Shown piece after piece: positions 8,766 to 16,613 of a DNA stretch of 40,803 bases (position 1 is its first letter; every line of letters begins with the position of its first letter). The stretch is from an uncultured Bacillota bacterium (GTDB taxonomy: Bacteria; Bacillota; Limnochordia; Limnochordales; ZCTH02-B6). Below the pieces are notes generated by a model. That model did no database searches, had not been told where the DNA came from, and worked only from the letters and a program-made list of their open reading frames with translations. Both the position numbers and the translations under genes were made by a program. Location: NCBI GenBank assembly GCA_937916565.1, contig CALFSR010000128.1:1-40803 (forward strand), given 5' to 3'.

Positions 8766-9082
8766 ATCTTGTGGAACTGGTCCACGTCCAACACCCAGAC
8801 GGTGGCGCCGCCGGACTCGATCTCCATGGGCATCGCGACCGAAGTGGGGATTTCCGCCGGCGTCTGGGGCAACAGCTTCTTACGGCGCACGCATACCCGC
8901 CGGATGATGCGCAGCACGTCGTCGACCTGGTGGTCGTTGACGCCCATGAGCAGGGTTGTGTTGCCCCGCAGCAGGAAGCCGCCGGTACTGGCCAGCTTGG
9001 TCGCGCTGAACCCGCTGTCGATCAGCGCGTCCATCAGCACGGTCGCATCGTCGTCTTCCACTACGGCGAGGATCAGCTTCAT
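8762..9082 (-). CDS. darA: Cyclic-di-AMP receptor DarA (PstA / DUF970)
   Basis: 106-residue PII-like protein that binds cyclic di-AMP, the Bacillota osmotic and cell-wall second messenger. It matches the family end to end: MKLILAVVEDDDATVLMDAL at the start, ATKLASTGGFLLRGNTTLLM with the ligand-binding glycines and threonines, DDVLRIIRRVC, and the C-terminal GGATVWVLDVDQFHKI. The ATG is preceded by AGGGGG. In B. subtilis the gene (yaaQ) lies by tmk and holB; here it is a lone minus-strand gene that overlaps the folP-folK stop (shared CTAG). Downstream partners of DarA are not established. Confidence 0.93.
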   Translation of the reverse strand: MKLILAVVEDDDATVLMDALIDSGFSATKLASTGGFLLRGNTTLLMGVNDHQVDDVLRIIRRVCVRRKKLLPQTPAEIPTSVAMPMEIESGGATVWVLDVDQFHKI

Positions 9083-9347
9083 CAGGGAAACCCCCTTCGG
9101 GCCGTCTGTGACCGATCTTTTGCCCTCGCGGGGGATTTTCCTTTCGGCGGTAGTCGGCGGCGGGGAAATCGAGCCGGCCCGGCGCGCGCCGGGCGGTTTC
9201 GGAGGTATGATGAAACCGGGTGCAACGGTGCCTGGCCGCCGACAGGTGGCAGTCAAGGCGGGCATGCTTCTCACCGTTGCCCCATCAGTGTGTCCGGACG
9301 CAGATAGGCGTTATGCGCCAGCCCGCAGGCGGTCTGGCCGGAGGTGA

Positions 9348-9632
9348 ATGCGCGTGCGCTGGCTGGGGATGACCGCCGCGATCCTCACCCTCATTGCGGT
9401 GGTCATGAATTCAATCTGGTTTATCCGCAGGGGGCTCGGCCTTGGCGGCTTCTTGTCGCTGGCATGGCCGGCCGCCCTGGCCACTTTCGGTGTTGTCGCC
9501 TTTGCCCTCGCGCTTGGTTTCTTCTCGGTGCGGGCTATGCTGCGCGCCCGGCAGGCCGAGGAGGGCGCCAACAACGGCAGCGAAGCCGGCCACGGCCCAG
9601 GGACCGGTGCGGAGAAACCTGAACCGGAGTGA
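9348..9632 (+). CDS. Small two-helix membrane protein, unknown
   Basis: 94 residues with a strong GGAGGTGA ribosome site ahead of the ATG. Two predicted membrane helices (about residues 7-27 and 35-62) are followed by a short basic stretch and a hydrophilic tail rich in Gly, Glu and Pro. I recognise no family. It is divergent from darA and lies 56 bases upstream of the glycoside hydrolase gene, possibly in the same transcript. Confidence 0.65.
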   Translation: MRVRWLGMTAAILTLIAVVMNSIWFIRRGLGLGGFLSLAWPAALATFGVVAFALALGFFSVRAMLRARQAEEGANNGSEAGHGPGTGAEKPEPE

Positions 9633-9688
9633 AGGTTTAGAGGAAATAAATATGTGGTGCAGAATAAGTCTACGTGGGGTGGCGCCGC

Positions 9689-11641
9689 GTGGAAACGTTG
9701 AAGATGACAGTTCCTGACGAGATCCCGCCCACGGCCGTTTACCACCCGACCGGAAACGAGTACGTCGCGCTGCCGCTCATCGACGACCGGGGAGCCGTTG
9801 ACATGGCCAACGTCCTCCACATGGGCTGCAAGGGCATGGTGGAGTTCGGGGGGACACCCGGCGCGCCGCTGCTCGCGCCGGTCTTCATTATCAACGAGCG
9901 GGAGGCGGCGCTTTCGGCCATCTCCTGGCGGCGGCACGAGCACTGGGTGCCGTGGTTCACCGGCCACGCCGGCGGCCTGCGGGTGACGGGGACGATATGT
10001 GCGCCGCCCGGGCACCGGGGATTTGTTTACCGTCTCGAAGCCGAAAACTTGAGCGGGGAGGCCGTGCGGCTGCGCTGGGGATGGCATGGCGCCTGGGGAC
10101 CGGCACGGCAAGCCGTCTACAGGTCCCGGCCTATGCTGGGGCGGCGCATGGCGTGGTACGACCGCTGGACGGACACGCTGGCCCTGGAGCTTGCCGCAGG
10201 CCCTGCGGTGGCGGCCATGGCCTTGGGCGCCGGCCAGCCCCTCGCGGAAACCGGGTGGTTCCTCGGGCATGCCCCGTCCGGAGCCGACGCGTTTTCGGCC
10301 GCGCTCGCGCGGCGGGCTGGCCCTAGCGCGGAACAAGCTCTGAGGGAGGACAACGAAACGGGCTCTCCCATCCGGTTTGCGATCGCCCACGAGCACGAGA
10401 TCCGGCCCGGCGGGCGGGCGCAGATTCAGCTGTACGTGGCGTTCGCCGCCGAAGCCGACGGAGCCTGCACGACGGTCGTGGACCTGGAACGCCGAGGCGC
10501 TGGAACCCTCTTGGACGATACCCGCCGCTGGCTTACGGAGCGGCTGCGGCCCGTACCCGACACGACCTTGAGCGAGCGGCTGAACTTGAACCTCTGGTTC
10601 AACTATTTCTTCGCCGCCGGCCGGACGATCGACACCGAGGAGCTCGTCATGGTTACGTCCCGCTCGCCGCGCTACTACGTGAGCGCTGCGTTCTGGGCGC
10701 GCGACGCGTTTTTGTGGAGCTTCCCCGGCGCGCTGCTCACCGACCCCGAACGGGCGCGGGAGATGGTGCTGACAGGCTTTGGCCGCTACTTGGCCAACGC
10801 CGGCATCCACAGTCTTTACATCGACGGCACCGTCCTCTATCCGGGCTTTGAGCTGGATGAACTGTGCGCGTACGTTCTGGCCCTGGAGCAGTACGTGCGG
10901 GCCACCGGCGACTGGGCCGTCCTGGAGGAAACCGGATTGGGCGGCACAAAGCGCGTCTTCGACGGCGTCGTGTGGTTGGAGCAGCTCCTGGAACGGCACC
11001 GGCATCCCGAGCGAAATCTGTACTCGACGTTCCTGTCGCCGACGGACGACCCGGTGACGCATCCGTACCTGACCTACAACAACGCGATGGCCTGGCGGTC
11101 ATGGCGGGCTCTCGCGCCCCTCAAGCGCCAGCGGGGCGACAGCCTCGGCGAATGGCGGGCCAACCAGCGCGCGGCACAAGTGCGGGAGGCGGTGCGACGC
11201 CACTGCATCGTCGATGGGCCGCGGGGACCGATGTTCGCATGGGCGCTCGACGACCGGCGCCGGGCGCAGCTATTGGACCAGCCCCCAGGCAGCCTGCAGC
11301 TCTTGGCCTATTACGGCTTCTGCGAGGAAGACGATCCCGTATACCTCAACACGGTTGCCTGGATTCACTCTCCGGACAACCCTGACTATATCGCCGGTCC
11401 GTTCGGCGCGCCGGCCTGCGCCCATTCGCCCCATCCGTGGCCGCTGGCGGCCGCCTACGACTTGTTGGTCGGACCCCATCAGGAGCGGGGCCTAGGCTTT
11501 TTTCAGCGGGCGCCGATGGACAACGGCGTCGCCTGCGAAACCGTAGACCGGGAAACGGGCCGGGTCAAGACGGGCGCCGCCATGGCGTCCGCGGCGGGAT
11601 TTATCGGCTATGCGTTGTACCGCGCCCTGGCCCGCGAATAA
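9689..11641 (+). CDS. GH125-like glycoside hydrolase (six-hairpin fold)
   Basis: About 650 residues. The C-terminal part (residues 300-650) follows the pattern of GH125 exo-alpha-1,6-mannosidases (DUF1237): FWARDAFLW near 335, LSPTDD near 450 (the FRPSDD position), DDPVYLNT near 548, a SPHPWPLA segment, and ACETVD near 615 (the ESF position), ending in TGAAMASAAGFIGYAL. The first 280 residues are an extra domain, probably beta-rich. Substrate cannot be read from sequence; amylo-alpha-1,6-glucosidase-like activity is an alternative. There is no signal peptide, so it should be cytoplasmic. GTG 9689 has GGGGTGG 6 bases upstream; GTG 9674 and ATG 9704 are alternatives. A 21-codon reading frame overlaps the start. 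Confidence 0.72.
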   Translation: METLKMTVPDEIPPTAVYHPTGNEYVALPLIDDRGAVDMANVLHMGCKGMVEFGGTPGAPLLAPVFIINEREAALSAISWRRHEHWVPWFTGHAGGLRVTGTICAPPGHRGFVYRLEAENLSGEAVRLRWGWHGAWGPARQAVYRSRPMLGRRMAWYDRWTDTLALELAAGPAVAAMALGAGQPLAETGWFLGHAPSGADAFSAALARRAGPSAEQALREDNETGSPIRFAIAHEHEIRPGGRAQIQLYVAFAAEADGACTTVVDLERRGAGTLLDDTRRWLTERLRPVPDTTLSERLNLNLWFNYFFAAGRTIDTEELVMVTSRSPRYYVSAAFWARDAFLWSFPGALLTDPERAREMVLTGFGRYLANAGIHSLYIDGTVLYPGFELDELCAYVLALEQYVRATGDWAVLEETGLGGTKRVFDGVVWLEQLLERHRHPERNLYSTFLSPTDDPVTHPYLTYNNAMAWRSWRALAPLKRQRGDSLGEWRANQRAAQVREAVRRHCIVDGPRGPMFAWALDDRRRAQLLDQPPGSLQLLAYYGFCEEDDPVYLNTVAWIHSPDNPDYIAGPFGAPACAHSPHPWPLAAAYDLLVGPHQERGLGFFQRAPMDNGVACETVDRETGRVKTGAAMASAAGFIGYALYRALARE

Positions 11642-11676
11642 GCTTTCGCGAGAACATTGGGCGGAGGTGCGGACCG

Positions 11677-12654
11677 ATGCGCGTCGCACGGCGGGCGGAC
11701 GCCGTGCTGCAGGGCGGCGGCGTCAAGGTCATCGGCCTTGTGGGCGCGCTGACGGTGGCCGAGGAGCGGGGCTACCGGTGGGTCAACGTGGCCGGGACGT
11801 CCGCGGGGGCGCTGGTCGCGTCGCTTTTGGCCGCCGGCTACCCTGCAAGGGAGCTTGCGTCCATCCTCGAAGAGCTCGACTTCAGCCTCTTCCGCGATCC
11901 GGGGCCGCTAGGGCGAATCCCGCTAGCTGGGCCGCTGCTGGCGCTTTTGCTCACGAAAGGGATGTACCGGGGCGACTATCTTGAGGAGTGGGTGAGGGAA
12001 AAGCTCGCCGCGCGGGGCGTGCGCACCTTTGCCGACTTGATCTTGCCCGGGGAGAAGGACGAGCGGTTTCGGTTCAAGTTGCAGGTAATCGCCGCCGACG
12101 TAAGCCGCGGCCGGATGCTCGTCTTGCCGCAGGATATTGCCGCCTACGGGGTGAAACCAGAATCACTGGATGTGGCGCGGGCCGTGCGCATGAGCGCGAG
12201 CCTGCCGTTTTTTTACCGGCCTGTCAAGGAGGTTTACCGTTCCACCGGCCGGCCTTGCGTGAGCTACATCGTGGACGGGGGGCTGCTCAGCAACTTTCCC
12301 GTCTGGCTCTTTGATGTGGCGGGCGCGCCGCCGTGGCCGACGTTTGGGTTCATGCTCGTGGATCCCCAATACGGCCGGCCGCAGCGCATCCGCGGGCCGG
12401 TTTCCCTGGCCGGCGCCCTTGTTTCGACGATGCTCGAAGCCCACGACGCCCGGTACTTGGAGGAGGCGGACCGGGTACGCACGATCCGGATTCCCACGTG
12501 CGGCGTGCGCACGACGGATTTCGACATTTCGCCGGAGAAGCGGCGGGAGCTGTTTGCGGCGGGCAGGAAAGCCGCGCAGGCGTTTTTCGCCGGCTGGAAC
12601 TTTGCCCGCTACGTGGAGTTGTACCGTACGGGCCCGCTGTCGAGCGTTCGTTGA
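11677..12654 (+). CDS. Patatin-like phospholipase
   Basis: 325 residues with the patatin Ser-Asp dyad architecture: oxyanion-hole segment VLQGGGVKVIGLVGAL (residues 9-24), nucleophile motif GTSAG with Ser near 42, and DGG near residue 200 carrying the catalytic Asp. Family members are acyl hydrolases (phospholipase A or esterase) and some are secreted toxins. Here there is no signal peptide, but the FRDPGPLGRIPLAGPLLALLL stretch could associate with membrane. The ATG has GGAGGT 8 bases upstream, 35 bases after the glycoside hydrolase stop, so the two are probably cotranscribed. Substrate is unknown. Confidence 0.88.
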   Translation: MRVARRADAVLQGGGVKVIGLVGALTVAEERGYRWVNVAGTSAGALVASLLAAGYPARELASILEELDFSLFRDPGPLGRIPLAGPLLALLLTKGMYRGDYLEEWVREKLAARGVRTFADLILPGEKDERFRFKLQVIAADVSRGRMLVLPQDIAAYGVKPESLDVARAVRMSASLPFFYRPVKEVYRSTGRPCVSYIVDGGLLSNFPVWLFDVAGAPPWPTFGFMLVDPQYGRPQRIRGPVSLAGALVSTMLEAHDARYLEEADRVRTIRIPTCGVRTTDFDISPEKRRELFAAGRKAAQAFFAGWNFARYVELYRTGPLSSVR

Positions 12655-12730
12655 GCGCGGGACCGTCCCAGGCAAAGGCGGATGACGCCCACTTGGTTTC
12701 CCAGCGTGTCGCTGGTAAGGAGGCGTGAAT

Positions 12731-13603
12731 GTGAGTCAAGGCGCGGCGGCCGAATGCTACTTTGTCAACGGTGCTTGGGTCAGGCCTGAGCACGCCGTGG
12801 TGCCGGTGGAAGACCGCGGCTTTCAGCTCGCCGACGGGCTCTATGAAGTGATCCGGGTCTATAGGGGCCGGCCCTTCGCGGTGGACCGGCACCTAGCGCG
12901 GCTGGAGGCTTCGGCAGCCGCCATCGAGCTCTCGCTGCCCGTTCCCGGCCAGGAGATCGCGGCGCTGGTGGAGGAGGCGGCCCGGCGGCGGGCTGTCACC
13001 GAAGGGCAAGTCTACATCCAGGTGACCCGGGGCGTCGCGCCTCGCGTCCACCATTTTCCTCCGGAATCCGAGCCAAGCCTGATCGTGTATGCGTCTGAAG
13101 GCCGCATCCCCGACCGGGTCCTCTGGGAAAAAGGGGCATCGGCCATCCTGCTTAGCGACGAGCGGTGGCTGCGATGCGACATCAAGTCCATCGGCCTTTT
13201 GCCCAACGTCCTCGCAAAGGAAAAGGCCCGGCGGGCCGGCGTCTATGAGGCCATCTTCGAGCGGGACGGCAAGGGCGTCACCGAAGGGGCCAGCGCGAAC
13301 GTGTTCATCGCGCGGGGCGGCCGCCTGATCACCGCTCCGGCCGGGCAATACATCCTCCGGGGCGTTACGCGGGACCTTGTCATCGAGTTGGCCCGGTCCG
13401 CCGGCGTCGAGGTGGAGGAGCGGTTTTTCACCCGGGAAGAACTGTTCTCCGCCGACGAAGCGTTTCTCACGAGCACGATGTCGGAGGTCATGCCCCTGGT
13501 GCGCGTGGACGGACAGGCGGTCGGCACGGGCTTGCCCGGTCCGCTCTCCCGGCGGTTGCTGGACGCCTACCGGGCGCTCATCGCGCGAGCCGCATCGTAT
13601 TGA
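12731..13603 (+). CDS. dat: D-amino-acid aminotransferase (class IV PLP enzyme)
   Basis: About 290 residues, fold-type IV aminotransferase. It interconverts D-alanine and 2-oxoglutarate with pyruvate and D-glutamate, feeding peptidoglycan precursors. Visible motifs are EDRGFQLADGLYEVIRVY near the N-terminus, RCDIKSIGLLPNVLAKEKA with the PLP lysine near residue 152, TEGASANVF, and a GVTRDLVIELA phosphate-binding segment. The RCDIKS environment matches D-amino-acid enzymes better than branched-chain IlvE. GTG 12731 is favoured because AAGGAGG lies 7 bases upstream; for GTG 12725 the spacing would be only one base. Confidence 0.9.
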   Translation: MSQGAAAECYFVNGAWVRPEHAVVPVEDRGFQLADGLYEVIRVYRGRPFAVDRHLARLEASAAAIELSLPVPGQEIAALVEEAARRRAVTEGQVYIQVTRGVAPRVHHFPPESEPSLIVYASEGRIPDRVLWEKGASAILLSDERWLRCDIKSIGLLPNVLAKEKARRAGVYEAIFERDGKGVTEGASANVFIARGGRLITAPAGQYILRGVTRDLVIELARSAGVEVEERFFTREELFSADEAFLTSTMSEVMPLVRVDGQAVGTGLPGPLSRRLLDAYRALIARAASY

Positions 13604-13639
13604 GCCGCCGGCCGGGCGGCAGGCAGCTGACCAGGGTGC

Positions 13640-13819
13640 TCAGCGTCGCGAGCGGCCGCGGCGCATGCCGTTCCAGACAAACAAGCCCTGAAGAACGATG
13701 ACGGGAATCAGCAGGAGAAGCCGAACCAGCGGCGACACGTCCAGTATCCCGATGACGGGCAGGGGCAAGAGCAAGAGAACGAAGATGACGTAGTCCGGGT
13801 CGATGGGCCAGCGCTTCAC
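13640..13819 (-). CDS. Small membrane protein, unknown
   Basis: 59 residues with two hydrophobic segments (YVIFVLLLLPLPVIGIL and LVRLLLLIPVIVLQGLFVW) and a basic tail MRRGRSRR. GTG at 13819 has GGGGGAG 5 bases upstream; the frame is open further upstream but that part is not hydrophobic. It is last in the minus-strand group after spmA, spmB and the 206-residue protein, and it converges with dat. No family recognised. Confidence 0.55.
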   Translation of the reverse strand: MKRWPIDPDYVIFVLLLLPLPVIGILDVSPLVRLLLLIPVIVLQGLFVWNGMRRGRSRR

Positions 13820-13954
13820 CGCGGCTCCCCCTTCCGTCTTCGCTGACCCCATTATCCCCCGCGGCCCGTGGTGAGGCAAGCCGCCCGTGCCGCAAGGCGC
13901 GCCTTTTGGCGGCGGACGCTGCCCGCCCGCTCCGCACGTTTTCTCTCCGTAGGC

Positions 13955-14575
13955 TTAGCTGCTGCTGCTGCCTGCTCCGCCGCTTTGCTCCTCGCCGCCC
14001 TGGCTGCTTCCGCCTTGCCCTTTCGCTTCCTGGGCCATGCGCTCCGCGGCTTGGGCCTGCAGCTCGTCGTGCAGCCACAGCTCGTCGGCCACGCGGGCGA
14101 AGTTCTTCGGTTCAAAGCCGTCCCAGTTGATGCGTTCAAAGGTGGCGCCCGACAGGCGGATCCGGGCGATGGCCACGTTCTTGAGCGGGTGGCCGTAGAC
14201 GTCTTTGAGCTCGTCGGTGCGGGTTACCAGCACGATGCCGGCGACGGGGGCGCCGGTGCGTTTGATCTCGCGAAACAGGCGCAGCGCGTCGCGCTCGACC
14301 GCCTCGAGCCTGACGGTACGGCGCGGCAACTCGACGCCCAGTTCCCAGCCGGATTCCGCCAGCACGGCCGACGCGATTTCACCGCCGGCGCCGCGGATTG
14401 CGATCGAAAGGTGGCGGAGCTCCCGCTCCTCGGGGGTTTCAGCGGCCTGCGGCGCCGTGACGGCCGGCGGCTGCTCGGCCCGGCGGGCGCGCACAGGATC
14501 TTGCCGGAACGCGAAGGCCCCGATGGCGCCTCCGATGACGACCCCTATGATCGCCCACACCCAGCCCCGGTTCAA
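13955..14575 (-). CDS. Membrane-anchored protein of unknown function, next to spmAB
   Basis: 206 residues. The N-terminus GWVWAIIGVVIGGAIGAFAF is a membrane anchor or uncleaved signal, so the rest probably lies outside the membrane. A mixed alpha/beta domain of about 150 residues follows, with DVYGHPLKNVAIARIRLSG and a WDGFEPKNFARVADELWLHD segment. The tail is low-complexity Gly/Gln/Ser ending in four serines. The segment from DVYG to the ADELW part resembles that of uncharacterised bacterial lipoproteins, but I cannot name a family. The start is TTG with GGAGG 10 bases upstream. It lies 79 bases after spmB on the same strand, so a sporulation-linked role is an inference from position only. 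Confidence 0.7.
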   Translation of the reverse strand: MNRGWVWAIIGVVIGGAIGAFAFRQDPVRARRAEQPPAVTAPQAAETPEERELRHLSIAIRGAGGEIASAVLAESGWELGVELPRRTVRLEAVERDALRLFREIKRTGAPVAGIVLVTRTDELKDVYGHPLKNVAIARIRLSGATFERINWDGFEPKNFARVADELWLHDELQAQAAERMAQEAKGQGGSSQGGEEQSGGAGSSSS

Positions 14576-14654
14576 CCGCGCACCGCCTCCTCTTGCAGCT
14601 AGTGTTCCAGGGTGTCCATGCGGCTACGCGCCGGATCCGGAGGGGCGGCACCCG

Positions 14655-15176
14655 TCACACAAGAAAGAGCAGACTCGTCACCCACAGCGCCGCCACATAC
14701 CCGGCTAGATCGCCTAAGAGGCACAGGTGCACCGCGTGCAGGCTGCGACGGATGCCGATGGAGCCGAGGTAGAGCGCGGCCACGTAAAAGGTCGTTTCGG
14801 AGCTTCCCTGCATCACCGACGCGAGCAGGCCGACAAAGGAGTCAGGTCCATGCTGCGCGAGCAGATCGGTGATGACGCCCATGGCAGCGGCGTTGGAAAA
14901 CGGGCGGATAAGCATGAGCGGCAAGATCTCCGGCGGAAACCCGAGATGGGCCAGGACCGGGGCGGCTGCGCCCGCCGCCCAGGCCAGGGCTCCCGACTCC
15001 CGGAAGAGGCCGACCGCGACGTAGATGCCGATCACGAGGGGGATGAGGCGCAGCCCGAGGCGGACGCCTTCGGCGGCGCCGGCGACAAACTCGTCGTAGA
15101 CGGGCACGCGCCGGCGCAGCGCCGCCACAAGGGTGATGGCCACTAGCCCCGGGAGGATCCACGCGCTCCAGCCCAT
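14655..15176 (-). CDS. spmB: Spore maturation protein B
   Basis: 173-residue membrane protein with nucleoside-recognition (Gate) domain helices. Characteristic SpmB sequence is the ILPLMLIRPFSNAAAMGV segment, HGPDSFVGLLASVMQGS and ETTFYVAALYLGSIGI. With SpmA it is needed for full dehydration of the spore core in Bacillus and Clostridium. The ATG lies 3 bases after the spmA stop, so the pair is translationally coupled. Confidence 0.93.
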   Translation of the reverse strand: MGWSAWILPGLVAITLVAALRRRVPVYDEFVAGAAEGVRLGLRLIPLVIGIYVAVGLFRESGALAWAAGAAAPVLAHLGFPPEILPLMLIRPFSNAAAMGVITDLLAQHGPDSFVGLLASVMQGSSETTFYVAALYLGSIGIRRSLHAVHLCLLGDLAGYVAALWVTSLLFLV

Positions 15177-15179
15177 ACG

Positions 15180-15770
15180 TCACGGCTCCCGTCGCGGCGC
15201 GTGTGGCCGCAGCCAGCGGTCGACGAGCAACACGAAAACCATCGCCGCCCCGGAGGCGATGGCCGCGGGGGCGATGATGATGGCCGGATCGGACGCGCCG
15301 GCTTGCGCCCGCAACGCGATCGCCGTCGCCGGCAAGAGCGTCGCGCATGCGCTGTTGAGGGCGAGAAACGTGATCATGGCCGGTGTCACGGTGTCTGGAC
15401 GGGGGTTGAGACGCTGCAGCTCCTTCATGGCCGCCAGGCCAAAGGGGGTGGCTGCGTTGGCTAGACCCAAGACGTTGGCCGCCAGGTTGAGCGCGACCGC
15501 GGTGAGGGAGGGATGGCCCGGCGGAACACCGGGAAAGAGCGGGCGGAGCAGGGGCGCAATTACGCGGGCGACCGCATCCAAAAGGCCCGCTCGCGCCGCG
15601 ATGCGGCTGATTCCGAACCACACCGTAATGATGGCGAGCAAGTTGAGGGCGACCGCCAGGCCGTTCGCCGCCTGTGCAAAGAGGGCGGTCGTCACGACGC
15701 CGATGTCTCCCTGGAGAGCGGCAAAGACGATGCTGGCCAAGATCATTGCGGCCCAAAGGACGTTGACCAC
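15180..15770 (-). CDS. spmA: Spore maturation protein A
   Basis: 196-residue membrane protein with nucleoside-recognition (Gate) helices. Typical SpmA stretches are ITVWFGISRIAARAGLLD, LNLAANVLGLANAATPFGL and AMITFLALNSACATLLP. It is the partner of SpmB in spore core dehydration. The GTG start has AGGAGGA 7 bases upstream. It is divergent from the DUF983 gene with about 200 bases between; I could not make out a convincing sporulation-sigma promoter there. Confidence 0.93.
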   Translation of the reverse strand: MVNVLWAAMILASIVFAALQGDIGVVTTALFAQAANGLAVALNLLAIITVWFGISRIAARAGLLDAVARVIAPLLRPLFPGVPPGHPSLTAVALNLAANVLGLANAATPFGLAAMKELQRLNPRPDTVTPAMITFLALNSACATLLPATAIALRAQAGASDPAIIIAPAAIASGAAMVFVLLVDRWLRPHAPRREP

Positions 15771-15969
15771 CGGCCGTCCTCCTCAGCCCAGGGATGGACG
15801 CCGTCGCGCCGCGGATTCCCGCGCAAGCCCCGGCTCCCCACGGGCGCTTTAGGTCTATGCCGGCACCGGCGGCGACATGCCGGGGCGCCAGCCCGGCGTA
15901 CCGAGGGCCGCGCGCAGCGGTCGACGGCAGGAATCCAACGGCCGGCCCAGAAGCAAGCCCGGCGGAGGG

Positions 15970-16335
15970 ATGGGTGCCTTGGGAGAATTTGCGCACGCCT
16001 TTTGGACCGGCTGGCGCCTGCGCTGCCCGGCGTGCGGCGAAGGCCATTTGGTGGAGAAGGGCGAGGTGCGGGCCACGTGCTCCCGCTGCCACTGGACGCT
16101 CATCAAGGCCGGCGAAGGGGACTGGCTTGTCACCTGGCTGGTGGCCTACACCGTCGGCTCCGTGGTGCTGCTATTGTCGCTGCTCGCGCTCTACCTGGCG
16201 ACCCCGCTCACTATCGGGACGCAGCTCGTCATCAGCAGCGGGCTTGGCATTGTCGTGACGGCCGCCACTTTTTCCCGCTCCCGCGGCGCGGCCATGGGGA
16301 TCCTGTACTTTTTCCGCCGCCATTGGGAGGAGTAG
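15970..16335 (+). CDS. DUF983 zinc-ribbon membrane protein
   Basis: About 121 residues. LRCPACGEGHL and TCSRCHW supply two CxxC pairs near residues 18-46, presumably binding zinc. Two membrane helices follow (VTWLVAYTVGSVVLLLSLLA and LVISSGLGIVVTAATF). This is the DUF983 layout, although the usual DxGD motif after the second knuckle is degenerate (KAGEGDW). Function is unknown. The start is uncertain: GGAGG is almost touching the ATG at 15970, so TTG at 15979 has better spacing. Confidence 0.8.
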   Translation: MGALGEFAHAFWTGWRLRCPACGEGHLVEKGEVRATCSRCHWTLIKAGEGDWLVTWLVAYTVGSVVLLLSLLALYLATPLTIGTQLVISSGLGIVVTAATFSRSRGAAMGILYFFRRHWEE

Positions 16336-16395
16336 GGGCGGCGGACAGCCCGGAGGCAGTCCCGGCAGCTCCCGGGACCGCCGCGAGCGGGGGAG

Positions 16396-16433
16396 AAATA
16401 AGCAAATAAGGGTCGATTGGCGCAAATCGACCC
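16396..16433 (-). terminator. Intrinsic terminator 2 for tRNA-Leu
   Basis: On the minus strand GGGTCGATT pairs with AATCGACCC (9 bp, 6-base loop) and is followed by the T-rich TATTTGCTTATTT. It is second in a tandem pair behind the tRNA gene. Confidence 0.75.
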
Positions 16434-16472
16434 AAAAGCGAAGGGCTCCCGGCTTGCTTGTCCGGGAGCCCT
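16434..16472 (-). terminator. Intrinsic terminator 1 for tRNA-Leu
   Basis: On the minus strand AGGGCTCCCGG pairs perfectly with CCGGGAGCCCT (11 bp, 9-base loop), followed by TCGCTTTT. It begins 10 bases after the tRNA CCA end. Confidence 0.7.
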
Positions 16473-16481
16473 CCTGTATGC

Positions 16482-16569
16482 TGGTGCCGAAGGTGGGATT
16501 CGAACCCACACGGGCGTGCTGCCCACTGCGCCCTGAACGCAGCGCGTCTGCCAGTTCCACCACTTCGGC
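16482..16569 (-). tRNA. tRNA-Leu, anticodon CAG
   Basis: 88 nt including an encoded CCA. The acceptor stem GCCGAAG pairs with CTTCGGC. The anticodon arm CTGCG-TTCAGGG-CGCAG places CAG in the loop, reading CUG leucine codons. A long variable arm (class II) is present, and the T arm contains GGTTCGAATCC. It has its own promoter upstream and tandem terminators downstream. Confidence 0.97.
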
Positions 16570-16584
16570 CGGCTGACAATGCTT

Positions 16585-16613
16585 ATCGTACCAAAGCCGC
16601 CGGACCGTGTCAA
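16585..16613 (-). promoter_or_regulatory. tRNA-Leu promoter
   Basis: On the minus strand a perfect TTGACA (16613-16608), a 17-base spacer, and TACGAT (16590-16585) as the -10. The predicted start is about 9 bases upstream of the mature tRNA 5' end. Confidence 0.75.

Noticed and set aside
9177..9194. Perfect 18-base palindrome GCCCGGCGCGCGCCGGGC upstream of darA
   Set aside because: Could be an operator, but no matching copy was seen elsewhere and such palindromes are expected in DNA this rich in GC.
9083..9347. Cyclic-di-AMP riboswitch between darA and the next gene
   Set aside because: I looked for the ydaO-type conserved core and did not find it on either strand.
9311..11062. 583-codon open frame opposite the glycoside hydrolase
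   Set aside because: Antisense shadow; Arg/Pro/Gly-rich with no recognisable domain.
15771..15969. Sporulation sigma-factor promoter for spmA
   Set aside because: A CATA sequence occurs on the minus strand near 15857 but the rest of the -10 and the -35 do not fit sigma-E, G or K consensus.
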